Source: Thioploca sp.
GTDB taxonomy: Bacteria > Pseudomonadota > Gammaproteobacteria > Beggiatoales > Beggiatoaceae
Length of the DNA stretch: 6,124 nucleotides
Assembly: GCA_011371325.1 (NCBI GenBank)
Contig: DRQV01000229.1
Coordinates: 1 to 6,124 of the forward strand
Direction of reading: 5' to 3'
Positions 1 through 6,124 of this stretch are shown here, in pieces. The first letter of the stretch is position 1; every line of letters starts with the position of its first letter. Under the pieces are notes generated by a model. The model was not told where the DNA came from, did not search any database, and saw only the letters and a program-made list of their open reading frames with translations. A program made the translations under genes and the position numbers.

Positions 1-61
1 GCTATATTTAGGCATAAGTTTAGATGAATTCGATTAGTAAATATTATACTCCAATATACAA

Positions 62-400
62 TTAGTGATTTTCTTTAGCTAAATTAATAGAATATTTAGG
101 AATTTCCACTACTAAATCTTGATCTGTTACTATTGCTTGACAACTTAAACGTGATTCTGTTGTTAATCCCCAGGCTTTATCTAACATATCTTCTTCATTT
201 TCTGAAGCTTCTGTTAAAGAGTCAAAACCTTCTTGAATAATCACATGACAAGTTGTACATGCCGAAACTTTTTCACAAGAATGTTCAATTTCAATTCCAT
301 TTGTCAGAGCAGCATCTAATACACTAGTACCAGATTCTGTTTCAATTACTTCTCCATCTGGACAAATTTCCGGGTGAGGTAAAAATATAATTTGAGGCAT
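62..400 (-). CDS. fdx: ISC-type [2Fe-2S] ferredoxin
   Basis: This 112-residue protein is the adrenodoxin-like ferredoxin of the ISC pathway, a cytosolic electron carrier that supplies electrons for iron-sulfur cluster assembly on IscU. Seen: the cluster ligands fall at C42, C48, C51 and C87 (CEKVSACTTC, then SRLSCQA), the same spacing as E. coli Fdx (111 residues). The N-terminus MPQIIFLPHPEICPDG and the segment EDMLDKAWGL are also characteristic. The frame is open nine codons further upstream, but the start at 400 is chosen because it gives the family N-terminus and follows a GGAGA ribosome site seven bases away. The upstream hscA stop ends one base before this start, so the two are co-transcribed and probably translationally coupled. 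E. coli has iscX next; no iscX is recognisable in the 61 bases after this stop. Identity is very secure. Confidence 0.97.
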   Translation of the reverse strand: MPQIIFLPHPEICPDGEVIETESGTSVLDAALTNGIEIEHSCEKVSACTTCHVIIQEGFDSLTEASENEEDMLDKAWGLTTESRLSCQAIVTDQDLVVEIPKYSINLAKENH

Positions 401-401
401 T

Positions 402-2273
402 TTAATTCTCCGCAAATTCATTAACATTATGACCTTTCATAACTTTATGAACAGCCGTATCCATCCGTTTTTGAGCATAAGACTGGGTTATAGTATCTAA
501 ATGGTCAATCGCTTGTTTAATTGCTTTTATATCATTGCCTTGCTTAACTTTTAATAATTTATTCAAGCCAGAATTAATATCTAAAAATTCACTATGTTTT
601 AATAAATGTTTGCCATCAGATTTAAGAGCAGCTCGTAAGGCATTGATAACTCTATCAGCTTCCACTTGTTGTTCTCGTAAATTTCTAATTGCTATATCAT
701 CTTGAGCATATTCTAATGATTCTCGTAACATACGTTCAATATCATTATCTTGCAAGCCATAGGAAGGTTTAACAACAATTTCACTATGTACACCAGTAGT
801 TTCTTCCTTAGCCTTAACATTCAATAGACCATCGGCATCAACTTGAAAAGTTACTTGAATCCTAGCTGCTCCAGCTACCATTGGTGGAATATTTTTCAAT
901 TCAAATCTAGCTAACGAACGACAGTCTAAAACTAGTTCTCGCTCACCTTGTAATACATGAATTGACATTGCAGTTTGACCATCTTTAAAAGTAGTAAAAT
1001 CCTGAGCTTTAGCAATTGGAATTGTGGTATTACGAGTTATTATTTTTTCTACCAAACCTCCCATCGTTTCTATACCCAATGACAAAGGAATAACATCTAA
1101 CAATAACATATCATTATCAAGTTTATTGCCAGCTAAAATATCGGCCTGAATTGCAGCTCCAATAGCTACTACTTTATCTGGATCGATATCTATATGTGGT
1201 GAACAGTTAAAGAATTCTCCAACTTTTTCTCGTACTCGTGGCATTCTCGTAGAACCGCCAACCATAACTACTTCATTAATATCATCTATCGTTAAACCAG
1301 AATCTCGCATTGCCCGGCGACATGGAATAATAGTTTTTTGAATTATTGGGTCGATTAATTCATTAAATTGCTCATGAGTTAATTGCCCTTGCCAACTAAT
1401 ACCATCATCTAATTTAATATTTAATTTAGCCGTAGTCGCATTGGTTAAAGTTTCTTTAGCAGTGCAGGCAGTGGCCAACAATTCTCGAATATGGTGATGT
1501 TCAGCATCACTGGCAATATTTGCTTGTTGCATTATCCATTGGGCAATAATTCTATCTATATCATCGCCACCCAATGCCGAATCGCCAGCCGTAGCCATTA
1601 CTTCAAATACGCCTTTATGCAAACGTAAAATTGAAACATCAAAAGTTCCACCACCAAAATCATAAATTACATGAATTCCTTCTTTATTTAAGCCATAAGC
1701 TACTGCTGCTGCTGTTGGTTCATTTAATAAACGTAATACATTTAATCCAGCTAAAGTTGCCGCATCTTTAGTTGCTTGACGTTGAGCATCATCAAAATAG
1801 GCTGGAACGGTGATTACCACTCCGGTCAAATCTCCACCTAAACTTGCTTCTGCTCTTTGTTTTAAACTGGTTAAAATATCTGCGGAAACTTGGACTGGAC
1901 TTTTATCACCAGCTGCAGTACGAATTACTGGCATACCTTTTTTATCGGCAAAATCATACGGTAAACGAGTACCAGTAGTTTTAATATCTTCAATTCCACG
2001 TCCTAGCAAACGTTTAACTGAAGCAATAGTATTTAAAGGATCGGTGTTAGCAAATTGTTTGGCAATCTTACCTACAATTGGCATTTTATCTTTAGAATAA
2101 TAAACCACTGATGGTAATAAATGTCGACCTTTAATATCAGGAAGAGTATCTGATATGCCACTGCGAACCGATGCTACCAAAGAATTAGTAGTACCTAAAT
2201 CAATACCGACAGCAAGTTTATGTTGATGAGGGGCAGCAGCTTGTCCTGGTTCTGATATTTGTAGAAGTGGCAT
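402..2273 (-). CDS. hscA: Fe-S protein assembly chaperone HscA (Hsp70 family)
   Basis: A specialised Hsp70 that, with the J-protein HscB, binds the IscU scaffold and uses ATP to promote transfer of its iron-sulfur cluster to apo-proteins in the cytosol. Seen: 623 residues (E. coli HscA is 616). The N-terminal leader MPLLQISEPG...APHQ is the HscA signature rather than DnaK. The ATPase domain (about 20-385) shows phosphate-1 GIDLGTTNS (23-31), VITVPAYFDDAQRQA (153-167), LLNEPTAAAVAYG (182-194), phosphate-2 YDFGGGTFDVS (204-214) and the adenosine motif VVMVGGSTRMPRVRE (335-349). The interdomain linker LLDVIPLSLGIE is at 391-402, followed by the beta substrate-binding domain and a helical lid from about 505. 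No catalytic motif is missing and the frame is intact. It leads the pair hscA-fdx with a one-base gap. Unusually, hscB is not upstream: over 900 bases without an intact gene separate it from the divergent ATPase. Confidence 0.97.
   Translation of the reverse strand: MPLLQISEPGQAAAPHQHKLAVGIDLGTTNSLVASVRSGISDTLPDIKGRHLLPSVVYYSKDKMPIVGKIAKQFANTDPLNTIASVKRLLGRGIEDIKTTGTRLPYDFADKKGMPVIRTAAGDKSPVQVSADILTSLKQRAEASLGGDLTGVVITVPAYFDDAQRQATKDAATLAGLNVLRLLNEPTAAAVAYGLNKEGIHVIYDFGGGTFDVSILRLHKGVFEVMATAGDSALGGDDIDRIIAQWIMQQANIASDAEHHHIRELLATACTAKETLTNATTAKLNIKLDDGISWQGQLTHEQFNELIDPIIQKTIIPCRRAMRDSGLTIDDINEVVMVGGSTRMPRVREKVGEFFNCSPHIDIDPDKVVAIGAAIQADILAGNKLDNDMLLLDVIPLSLGIETMGGLVEKIITRNTTIPIAKAQDFTTFKDGQTAMSIHVLQGERELVLDCRSLARFELKNIPPMVAGAARIQVTFQVDADGLLNVKAKEETTGVHSEIVVKPSYGLQDNDIERMLRESLEYAQDDIAIRNLREQQVEADRVINALRAALKSDGKHLLKHSEFLDINSGLNKLLKVKQGNDIKAIKQAIDHLDTITQSYAQKRMDTAVHKVMKGHNVNEFAEN
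408..411 (-). promoter_or_regulatory. fdx ribosome binding site
   Basis: GGAG on the minus strand, followed by AATTAAA and the ATG at 400. It lies inside the last codons of hscA (GCG GAG AAT TAA), so ribosomes finishing hscA reach the fdx start directly. It decides the MPQ start over the upstream in-frame ATG codons at 427 and 421. Confidence 0.8.
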
Positions 2274-2279
2274 ACATTT

Positions 2280-2284
2280 TCCTA
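2280..2284 (-). promoter_or_regulatory. hscA ribosome binding site
   Basis: TAGGA on the minus strand, six bases (AAATGT) before the ATG at 2273. It supports that start, which also gives the expected HscA N-terminus. An out-of-frame ATG four bases upstream is ignored. Confidence 0.6.
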
Positions 2285-2310
2285 AGTTGTGTTGTTAATA
2301 ATCACTAATT

Positions 2311-2330
2311 AATCTGCACTTTGACAGATT
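2311..2330. repeat. Short inverted repeat in the hscA leader
   Basis: AATCTG (2311-2316) and CAGATT (2325-2330) are perfect complements around an eight-base spacer, about 40-60 bases upstream of the hscA start. It could be a protein-binding site or a weak leader hairpin. No run of T follows on the hscA strand, so a terminator is unlikely. It does not clearly match an IscR site as I know it. In such AT-rich DNA a six-base stem can arise by chance. Confidence 0.3.
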
Positions 2331-2375
2331 GAATGGTAAATCATAATAATATTCTTGAATAAAACAGGAATTCTT

Positions 2376-2405
2376 ATGATAATGGATATGGCAATAAAAT
2401 CACAA
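2376..2405 (-). promoter_or_regulatory. Candidate sigma-70 promoter for hscA-fdx
   Basis: On the minus strand, TTGTGA (2405-2400) and TATCAT (2381-2376) are separated by 18 bases, matching four and five of six consensus positions. Transcription would start near 2369, giving a leader of about 95 bases that contains the 2311-2330 inverted repeat. Some promoter is expected here because nothing upstream can co-transcribe hscA. AT-rich sequence yields many such matches, so the exact site is uncertain. Confidence 0.3.
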
Positions 2406-2696
2406 AAGTAATTCTTTTCGCAACCGCCAAGTTCATTGTATATATGTAGTCCTTATATAAAAAATCAAACTTGGTTTTTATTGGGTTTAGTTAGTTTTAT
2501 TACTATTATTTACCCTTTACATTCTCATTATGCAATTATCATTTATTTTTTAATGGTTTTTTTCTCCTAATATAAAACTAAGGATAGTTACAGTTGGATT
2601 ATATTTCATATGCTTACTGATCTCCAAGATTGTTTTTGGATATTTTAGCAATTCTTAATCAAAAATAATCATTCACTGCAATCTATCTAATTTAAA

Positions 2697-3130
2697 TTAT
2701 ACCTGTTCTTGGACAGAGGCACCTAAAATATTACTAATAAGTGTTGACTGCAAAGACATACATCTTTCTCCAATAGCTATCTGATCTGATTTCAATTTAC
2801 CGCTTGTAAAAGCTGATGCGTATCCAGTTATAAAAGATTAGATAAATCCGATATCATAAACAACAATATTCTTACCTTTCTGAGAACTATTTTTAGCAGT
2901 AACTTTTATTGATCTATATGTCACAAACGAACTTTTCATAATAAATGGTTTTATTATCTTTGGTGGCCAATCTTTTCTCATTTTACTCAAGAGCTTTTTG
3001 TCAATTCCCAATAAATCGGCAGTTCCACGCTCGCTAACAACTGTAGCACCATCGCTCAATATATAAGTATCAGATTTGACTCTGGAAATAATTCAACTTT
3101 CCCATAATGGATAGCTTTCAATTTTTTCAT
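2697..3130 (-). pseudogene. Decayed P63C-like (phage-associated) gene
   Basis: Three consecutive pieces read as one protein. Piece one starts at the ATG at 3130 and gives MKKLKAIHYGKVE. The frame then changes between about 3092 and 3080. Piece two gives SDTYILSDGATVVSERG, then TADLLGID, WPPKIIKPF, NSSQKGKNIVVYD, up to a TAA at 2840-2838. Piece three continues in the same frame past that stop with GYASAFTSGKLKSDQIAIGERC to a TAA at 2699-2697 (written here only in part: 47 codons in all). From memory, the order KAxHYG, then VLxDGxxVxSERG, then LKPF, then a GK(L)xxxQxxIGERC-type segment is that of phage-associated proteins carrying the P63C domain, normally much longer. I infer a dead remnant. 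A 73-codon open stretch from a TTG at 3059 is only the middle piece, not an independent gene. The family name is moderately sure; the decay is well supported. Confidence 0.65.
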
Positions 3131-3141
3131 AAATTACTCAG

Positions 3142-3171
3142 TTAGCTCTAAATAAATTGATGGTGTATAAT
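3142..3171 (+). promoter_or_regulatory. Candidate promoter of the membrane ATPase
   Basis: A perfect TATAAT lies at 3166-3171, with a poor -35 match (TTAGCT, 3142-3147) 18 bases upstream. Transcription would start near 3178, leaving a leader of about 60 bases rich in A and T. The -10 box sits inside the left arm of an inverted repeat, which could make it subject to repression. The weak -35 suggests low or activator-dependent expression. Confidence 0.35.
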
Positions 3172-3207
3172 ACTAGGGTTAATAGATAAAAATAATAAGT
3201 ATTATAC
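3165..3207. repeat. 10-bp perfect inverted repeat upstream of the ATPase
   Basis: GTATAATACT (3165-3174) and AGTATTATAC (3198-3207) are exact complements around a 23-base spacer. The left arm contains the candidate -10 box for the ATPase; the right arm contains a TATAAT on the opposite strand, facing the decayed gene. It may be a paired operator, two face-to-face promoters or a structured leader. It has no GC stem or T run, so it is not a terminator. Confidence 0.5.
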
Positions 3208-3236
3208 CATTTGCTTTTTAATCTCATTTTTGAAAT

Positions 3237-6068
3237 ATGCCAAATATAATTTTACCAAAAAGTCAAATTTTAGCTAGTTTAGTTATATTTAGTTGGCTAA
3301 TATTCAAACCTTCAACTTGGCAAGCTTATATTAATAACATTGATTCTAACTTAGCTCCAGACTTTGTATTAGCTGATTTACATAATTTTCATTGGCAACA
3401 AAAAGAACTTCAAAAATTATTATATTTAGGATTTGGATTATGGCCGATTTGGGTTTGTAGTTTAGTTACCATTAGTTTGTGGTTATTTAATATTCCCAGT
3501 GAAATCCTAATTTTAACTAGTGTTTATTCCTTAGCATTTAGTTTTGTATTTGGAATTTTAGGTGGTTTTGCCGTCTCAGTAGCATTTGGAATTATAGTTG
3601 GCATCTTTGGTGGTATATTGCTAAGTTTACCTATTGGGTTTAGTGAATACAATTTTGATAACATGGATAGTTTATTGGTTTTTAGTATGGCAGAAAATAT
3701 CGCAATTGCTGTTATGCTAAATATATTTGATCTACAAACTAGTTTACAAGATATTGATTATAGAAGTTTATGGACTGTAGCATTAGGGATTTTTACCGCT
3801 AGTTGTGCTGGTAGTATTATGTATAGCACTACTAAAACAACTGTTGCTCATCCCCAATATCGTCAAATTGGTAGTATTGTAATTGGTGTATTTATAAGCG
3901 GGTTAGCAGTATTTTCAATAGTAGGATTAATGAGCGTATTAGCACCAAGTGCAGCTTGGATGCAAACGGGAACTTTATATGTATTAGCTTATGACGGTTT
4001 AATCGTCAGTATATTTAGTTTAGCTATAACTTTAATTTGGTTTTTTTTAACCTGGAAATGGCGACAAAGTTTAAATGTAGGTATCAGTGTTTGTTTATTT
4101 TTAGCTTTATTAATCTTAATTAAAAATATATTAACTATTTCCAGTTGGAACATTATTTTATATCCTCTAATTATAGGCATATATGGTGGAATTGAAAATG
4201 CGATATTATATATGTTATTGTTCGCTTTTCCTTACGTATTAGCTAAACGGATTGCTAATTCTTGGGCCGGAATAATTGCTGGAATATTTGGTAGTGCTGG
4301 AACTTATATTATTTTTACATTGATTATGGGGCATTATTCTATAACTTTACCCATAACTTTATTAGCATTAATACTAGGTTTGACTTTTAGTTGGTGGCGA
4401 CCAATATTATTTTATCCTTTTCAAGCAGCTTGGAATTTAATATTACATCACGCTGATGAAAGAAATACAGATGGTAATTTATTATACTTACATGCAGCAT
4501 TTTGGGATGAACAGCAACATTTGCCTTTATTTGGACTAGAAACTTATTTAGTAATGATAGCAGAACGAGACTTAACAGGAGGAGAATCTGCTATAGAATA
4601 TTTGATAACTACTCATCAAAATTGGGCTGCTAAAGAAGCACAAATTGAGCTGGATGCAAGGCGTTTACAAAGTTATACTGATGTGATAAATATAGGCAAT
4701 GCACATAGTAAATTAGCTGCTGGAGAACTAGGTGGCCCAACTAGTGCTCTATTACGTAGTTTTAGTAGAATTAGTAAAGATGTAAAAGCTGCTTTAAGTC
4801 AAGAAAGTAAATATAATCAACGTCTGGCATTGGATGCGATAGAAGAACGATTGGATGGTTTATTAAGAGAGCTTACTCGTTCTTCAGAACCTTATGCAAT
4901 TAGATTTCATCCCATTGCTGCTAGTTGGCGAAAAACTATCGCTAACTACGTGAATACACTTAGTGCTGTAGTAGAAAGTCGCCAAGAGATTAGCAATCCT
5001 TATATTATTGGAATACCGCTTACAGAACATCAAGAAATCTTTGTTGGGCGTGGTGATGTTAGTGAACGGATTGAAAAATTGTTATTGGATAGTCGTTGTC
5101 CACCGTTATTATTATATGGACAACGTCGTACTGGTAAAACTTCTTTATTGAATAATCTAGGCAAACTGTTACCAAGTACAATTGTACCCTTATTTGTAGA
5201 TTTGCAAGGCCCTACATCATTAGCTAAAGATCATATTGGTTTTTTTTACAATATTACTCGAGCAATGTTGGCCTCTGCTAAACGGCATCGTGACTTATCA
5301 TTACCAGTTTTGACCCGGGAACGATTAAATATTGATCCTTTTACTAGTTTTGATGAATGGTTGGATGAGATAGAACAGCTTTTAGATTCTAATCAAACTA
5401 TGCTATTAATTTTGGATGAGTTTAGTGCATTAGAGCATATTTTTAATAAAAAAATCTTAGATGAAGAATCAGTGTTAGGTATGTTTCGACATATTATTCA
5501 ACATCGACCTAGGATTAAAATTTTACTTTCTGGTTCACACACTTTAGATGAATTTGAACGTTGGGCAAGTTATTTAATTAATGTTCAAATAGTTCATATC
5601 AGCTATTTACAAACTACTGAAGCATTACAATTGATAGAACAACCAGTTAAAGATTTTGCTCTGCTCTACGAAGAGTCAGCTAGTCAAAGAGTGTTAGAAA
5701 TAACTCGTTGTCATCCGGCTTTGATTCAATTAATATGTGCTGAAATCGTTAATTTAAAAAATAAACAAAATATTAATGAACGTAGACTTGCTACGATAAC
5801 AGATGTAGAAGCAGCTATACCAGGAGCATTACAATATGGTCGTTTTTTCTTTGCCGATATTTCTAACAACCAAGTTAGTGGTAAAGGTTTAAATATATTA
5901 CGTTATATAGCTAGTCAAGGTGAAGGAAAAGTAGTAGATTTTGAGAGTTTACAACAAAAGTTTCCCGAACAGGCAGTTATAACAGATTTATTGCAACGTG
6001 AATTGATAGAAAAATTAGGTAATGGTTATCGATTTCAGGTTGAGTTAATTAGACGTTGGTTTATTTAA
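3237..6068 (+). CDS. Multi-pass membrane P-loop ATPase (STAND/AAA-like) with C-terminal winged helix
   Basis: A 943-residue protein of unknown function. Residues about 11-387 hold some 12 hydrophobic segments (near 11-27, 65-84, 90-111, 112-133, 146-164, 177-196, 211-236, 248-272, 280-301, 305-335, 342-364, 367-387). A soluble, mainly helical region (about 395-585) begins with LHAAFWDEQQHLPLFGLE and leads into NPYIIGIPL and the domain-entry motif IFVGR (601-605). The ATPase domain shows Walker A GQRRTGKTS (628-636), Walker B MLLILDEF with D727 and E728 (722-729), and a sensor-like ILLSGSH (762-768). A STAND/MNS-like CHPALIQLICAEI segment (825-837) follows. The tail (about 880-943), ending YRFQVELIRRWFI, fits a winged helix. 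Membrane anchoring with the ATPase in the cytoplasm suggests an ATP-driven switch or sensor, perhaps in stress or anti-phage response; this is inference. From memory, uncharacterised proteins of this layout occur in cyanobacteria, Chloroflexi and sulfur bacteria. The start at 3237 lacks a Shine-Dalgarno site but precedes the first membrane segment. The frame is intact and no partner gene is visible. Confidence 0.85.
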   Translation: MPNIILPKSQILASLVIFSWLIFKPSTWQAYINNIDSNLAPDFVLADLHNFHWQQKELQKLLYLGFGLWPIWVCSLVTISLWLFNIPSEILILTSVYSLAFSFVFGILGGFAVSVAFGIIVGIFGGILLSLPIGFSEYNFDNMDSLLVFSMAENIAIAVMLNIFDLQTSLQDIDYRSLWTVALGIFTASCAGSIMYSTTKTTVAHPQYRQIGSIVIGVFISGLAVFSIVGLMSVLAPSAAWMQTGTLYVLAYDGLIVSIFSLAITLIWFFLTWKWRQSLNVGISVCLFLALLILIKNILTISSWNIILYPLIIGIYGGIENAILYMLLFAFPYVLAKRIANSWAGIIAGIFGSAGTYIIFTLIMGHYSITLPITLLALILGLTFSWWRPILFYPFQAAWNLILHHADERNTDGNLLYLHAAFWDEQQHLPLFGLETYLVMIAERDLTGGESAIEYLITTHQNWAAKEAQIELDARRLQSYTDVINIGNAHSKLAAGELGGPTSALLRSFSRISKDVKAALSQESKYNQRLALDAIEERLDGLLRELTRSSEPYAIRFHPIAASWRKTIANYVNTLSAVVESRQEISNPYIIGIPLTEHQEIFVGRGDVSERIEKLLLDSRCPPLLLYGQRRTGKTSLLNNLGKLLPSTIVPLFVDLQGPTSLAKDHIGFFYNITRAMLASAKRHRDLSLPVLTRERLNIDPFTSFDEWLDEIEQLLDSNQTMLLILDEFSALEHIFNKKILDEESVLGMFRHIIQHRPRIKILLSGSHTLDEFERWASYLINVQIVHISYLQTTEALQLIEQPVKDFALLYEESASQRVLEITRCHPALIQLICAEIVNLKNKQNINERRLATITDVEAAIPGALQYGRFFFADISNNQVSGKGLNILRYIASQGEGKVVDFESLQQKFPEQAVITDLLQRELIEKLGNGYRFQVELIRRWFI

Positions 6069-6109
6069 AAATAAAAATTTAGACCAAGTTATTCAAAAAT
6101 TATAAATAT

Positions 6110-6124
6110 ATGTCATTATTAAGA
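6110..6124 (+). CDS. Possible start of a downstream gene (partial)
   Basis: ATG TCA TTA TTA AGA (MSLLR) runs off the window edge 41 bases after the ATPase stop. There is no ribosome site before it, but the ATPase also lacks one. Five codons are too few to identify anything; if real, it would be the natural candidate for a co-transcribed partner of the ATPase. Confidence 0.15.

Larger units (their letters stand above)
2274..2696. other. Gene-free stretch between hscA and the P63C-like pseudogene
   Basis: No convincing gene is visible here on either strand; all frames are broken by frequent stops. The part next to hscA holds its probable regulatory region. The rest (about 2410-2696) may be decayed coding DNA. 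On the minus strand it would be where the missing C-terminal part of the pseudogene should lie, but I could not recognise continuing homology. On the plus strand a hydrophobic frame without a normal start runs 2412-2570. Confidence 0.6.

Noticed and set aside
13..48. TATAAT (48-43, minus) and ATG (15-13, minus) after fdx as the promoter and start of another gene
   Set aside because: No -35 element or ribosome site accompanies them, and only five codons (MPKYS) are visible; this does not match the start of iscX.
1810..2100. Plus-strand 96-codon open frame
   Set aside because: It lies wholly inside hscA on the opposite strand; hscA has all Hsp70 motifs there and this peptide shows no recognisable domain or ribosome site.
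402..2273. DnaK instead of HscA
   Set aside because: The LLQISEPG...APHQ leader, the length and the direct coupling to an ISC ferredoxin identify HscA.
2838..3059. Independent 73-residue small protein starting at a TTG
   Set aside because: Coding-like sequence continues both before the TTG and after the stop, so it is the middle piece of a broken longer gene.
2274..3236. CRISPR array, tRNA or insertion sequence in the long intergenic region
   Set aside because: No regularly spaced repeats, no cloverleaf-like arms, no transposase reading frame and no paired terminal repeats with target duplications were seen.
3989..4180. Minus-strand 63-codon open frame
   Set aside because: It is antisense to the membrane region of the ATPase, in AT-rich DNA, with no family resemblance.
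6060..6075. TTTATTT/AAATAAA inverted repeat at the ATPase stop as a terminator
   Set aside because: The stem is entirely A/T with a two-base loop and no T run follows, so it is unlikely to terminate transcription.

Overview
The window is AT-rich (roughly two thirds A+T by eye). It holds two well-preserved gene blocks that read away from each other, separated by about 960 bases of mostly decayed or non-coding DNA. The left block encodes an HscA chaperone and an Isc-type ferredoxin, both very close to their gammaproteobacterial forms: the HscA start (MPLLQISEPG...APHQ) and the ferredoxin cysteine spacing match the Escherichia coli proteins as I remember them. I infer a low-GC gammaproteobacterium. 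The membrane ATPase on the right is of a kind I associate with filamentous and large sulfur bacteria, cyanobacteria and Chloroflexi, so a Thiotrichales-like lineage is possible but unproven.

Layout: 62-400 (minus) fdx; 402-2273 (minus) hscA, one base upstream of fdx in the same transcript. 2274-2696 has no convincing gene, but carries a candidate hscA promoter, a small hairpin-forming repeat and a stray hydrophobic reading frame. 2697-3130 (minus) is a decayed gene of a phage-associated P63C-like type, broken by a frameshift and an in-frame stop. 3165-3207 is a 10-bp perfect inverted repeat whose left arm contains a TATAAT box. 3237-6068 (plus) is a 943-residue protein with about 12 membrane helices, a helical linker, a P-loop ATPase domain and a C-terminal winged-helix-like tail. 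The last 56 bases hold only a possible start of another gene.

How the genes work together: HscA and Fdx belong to the housekeeping ISC iron-sulfur cluster pathway. HscA drives cluster release from IscU with the co-chaperone HscB, and Fdx supplies electrons. Neither hscB nor iscSUA precedes hscA here, so the usual operon is split. The ATPase has no visible partner gene. Its architecture (membrane sensor-like region plus STAND/AAA-like switch) suggests signalling or stress/conflict response, but no function can be assigned. It is the most interesting item in the window: an uncharacterised but probably widespread type rather than a clearly new system.
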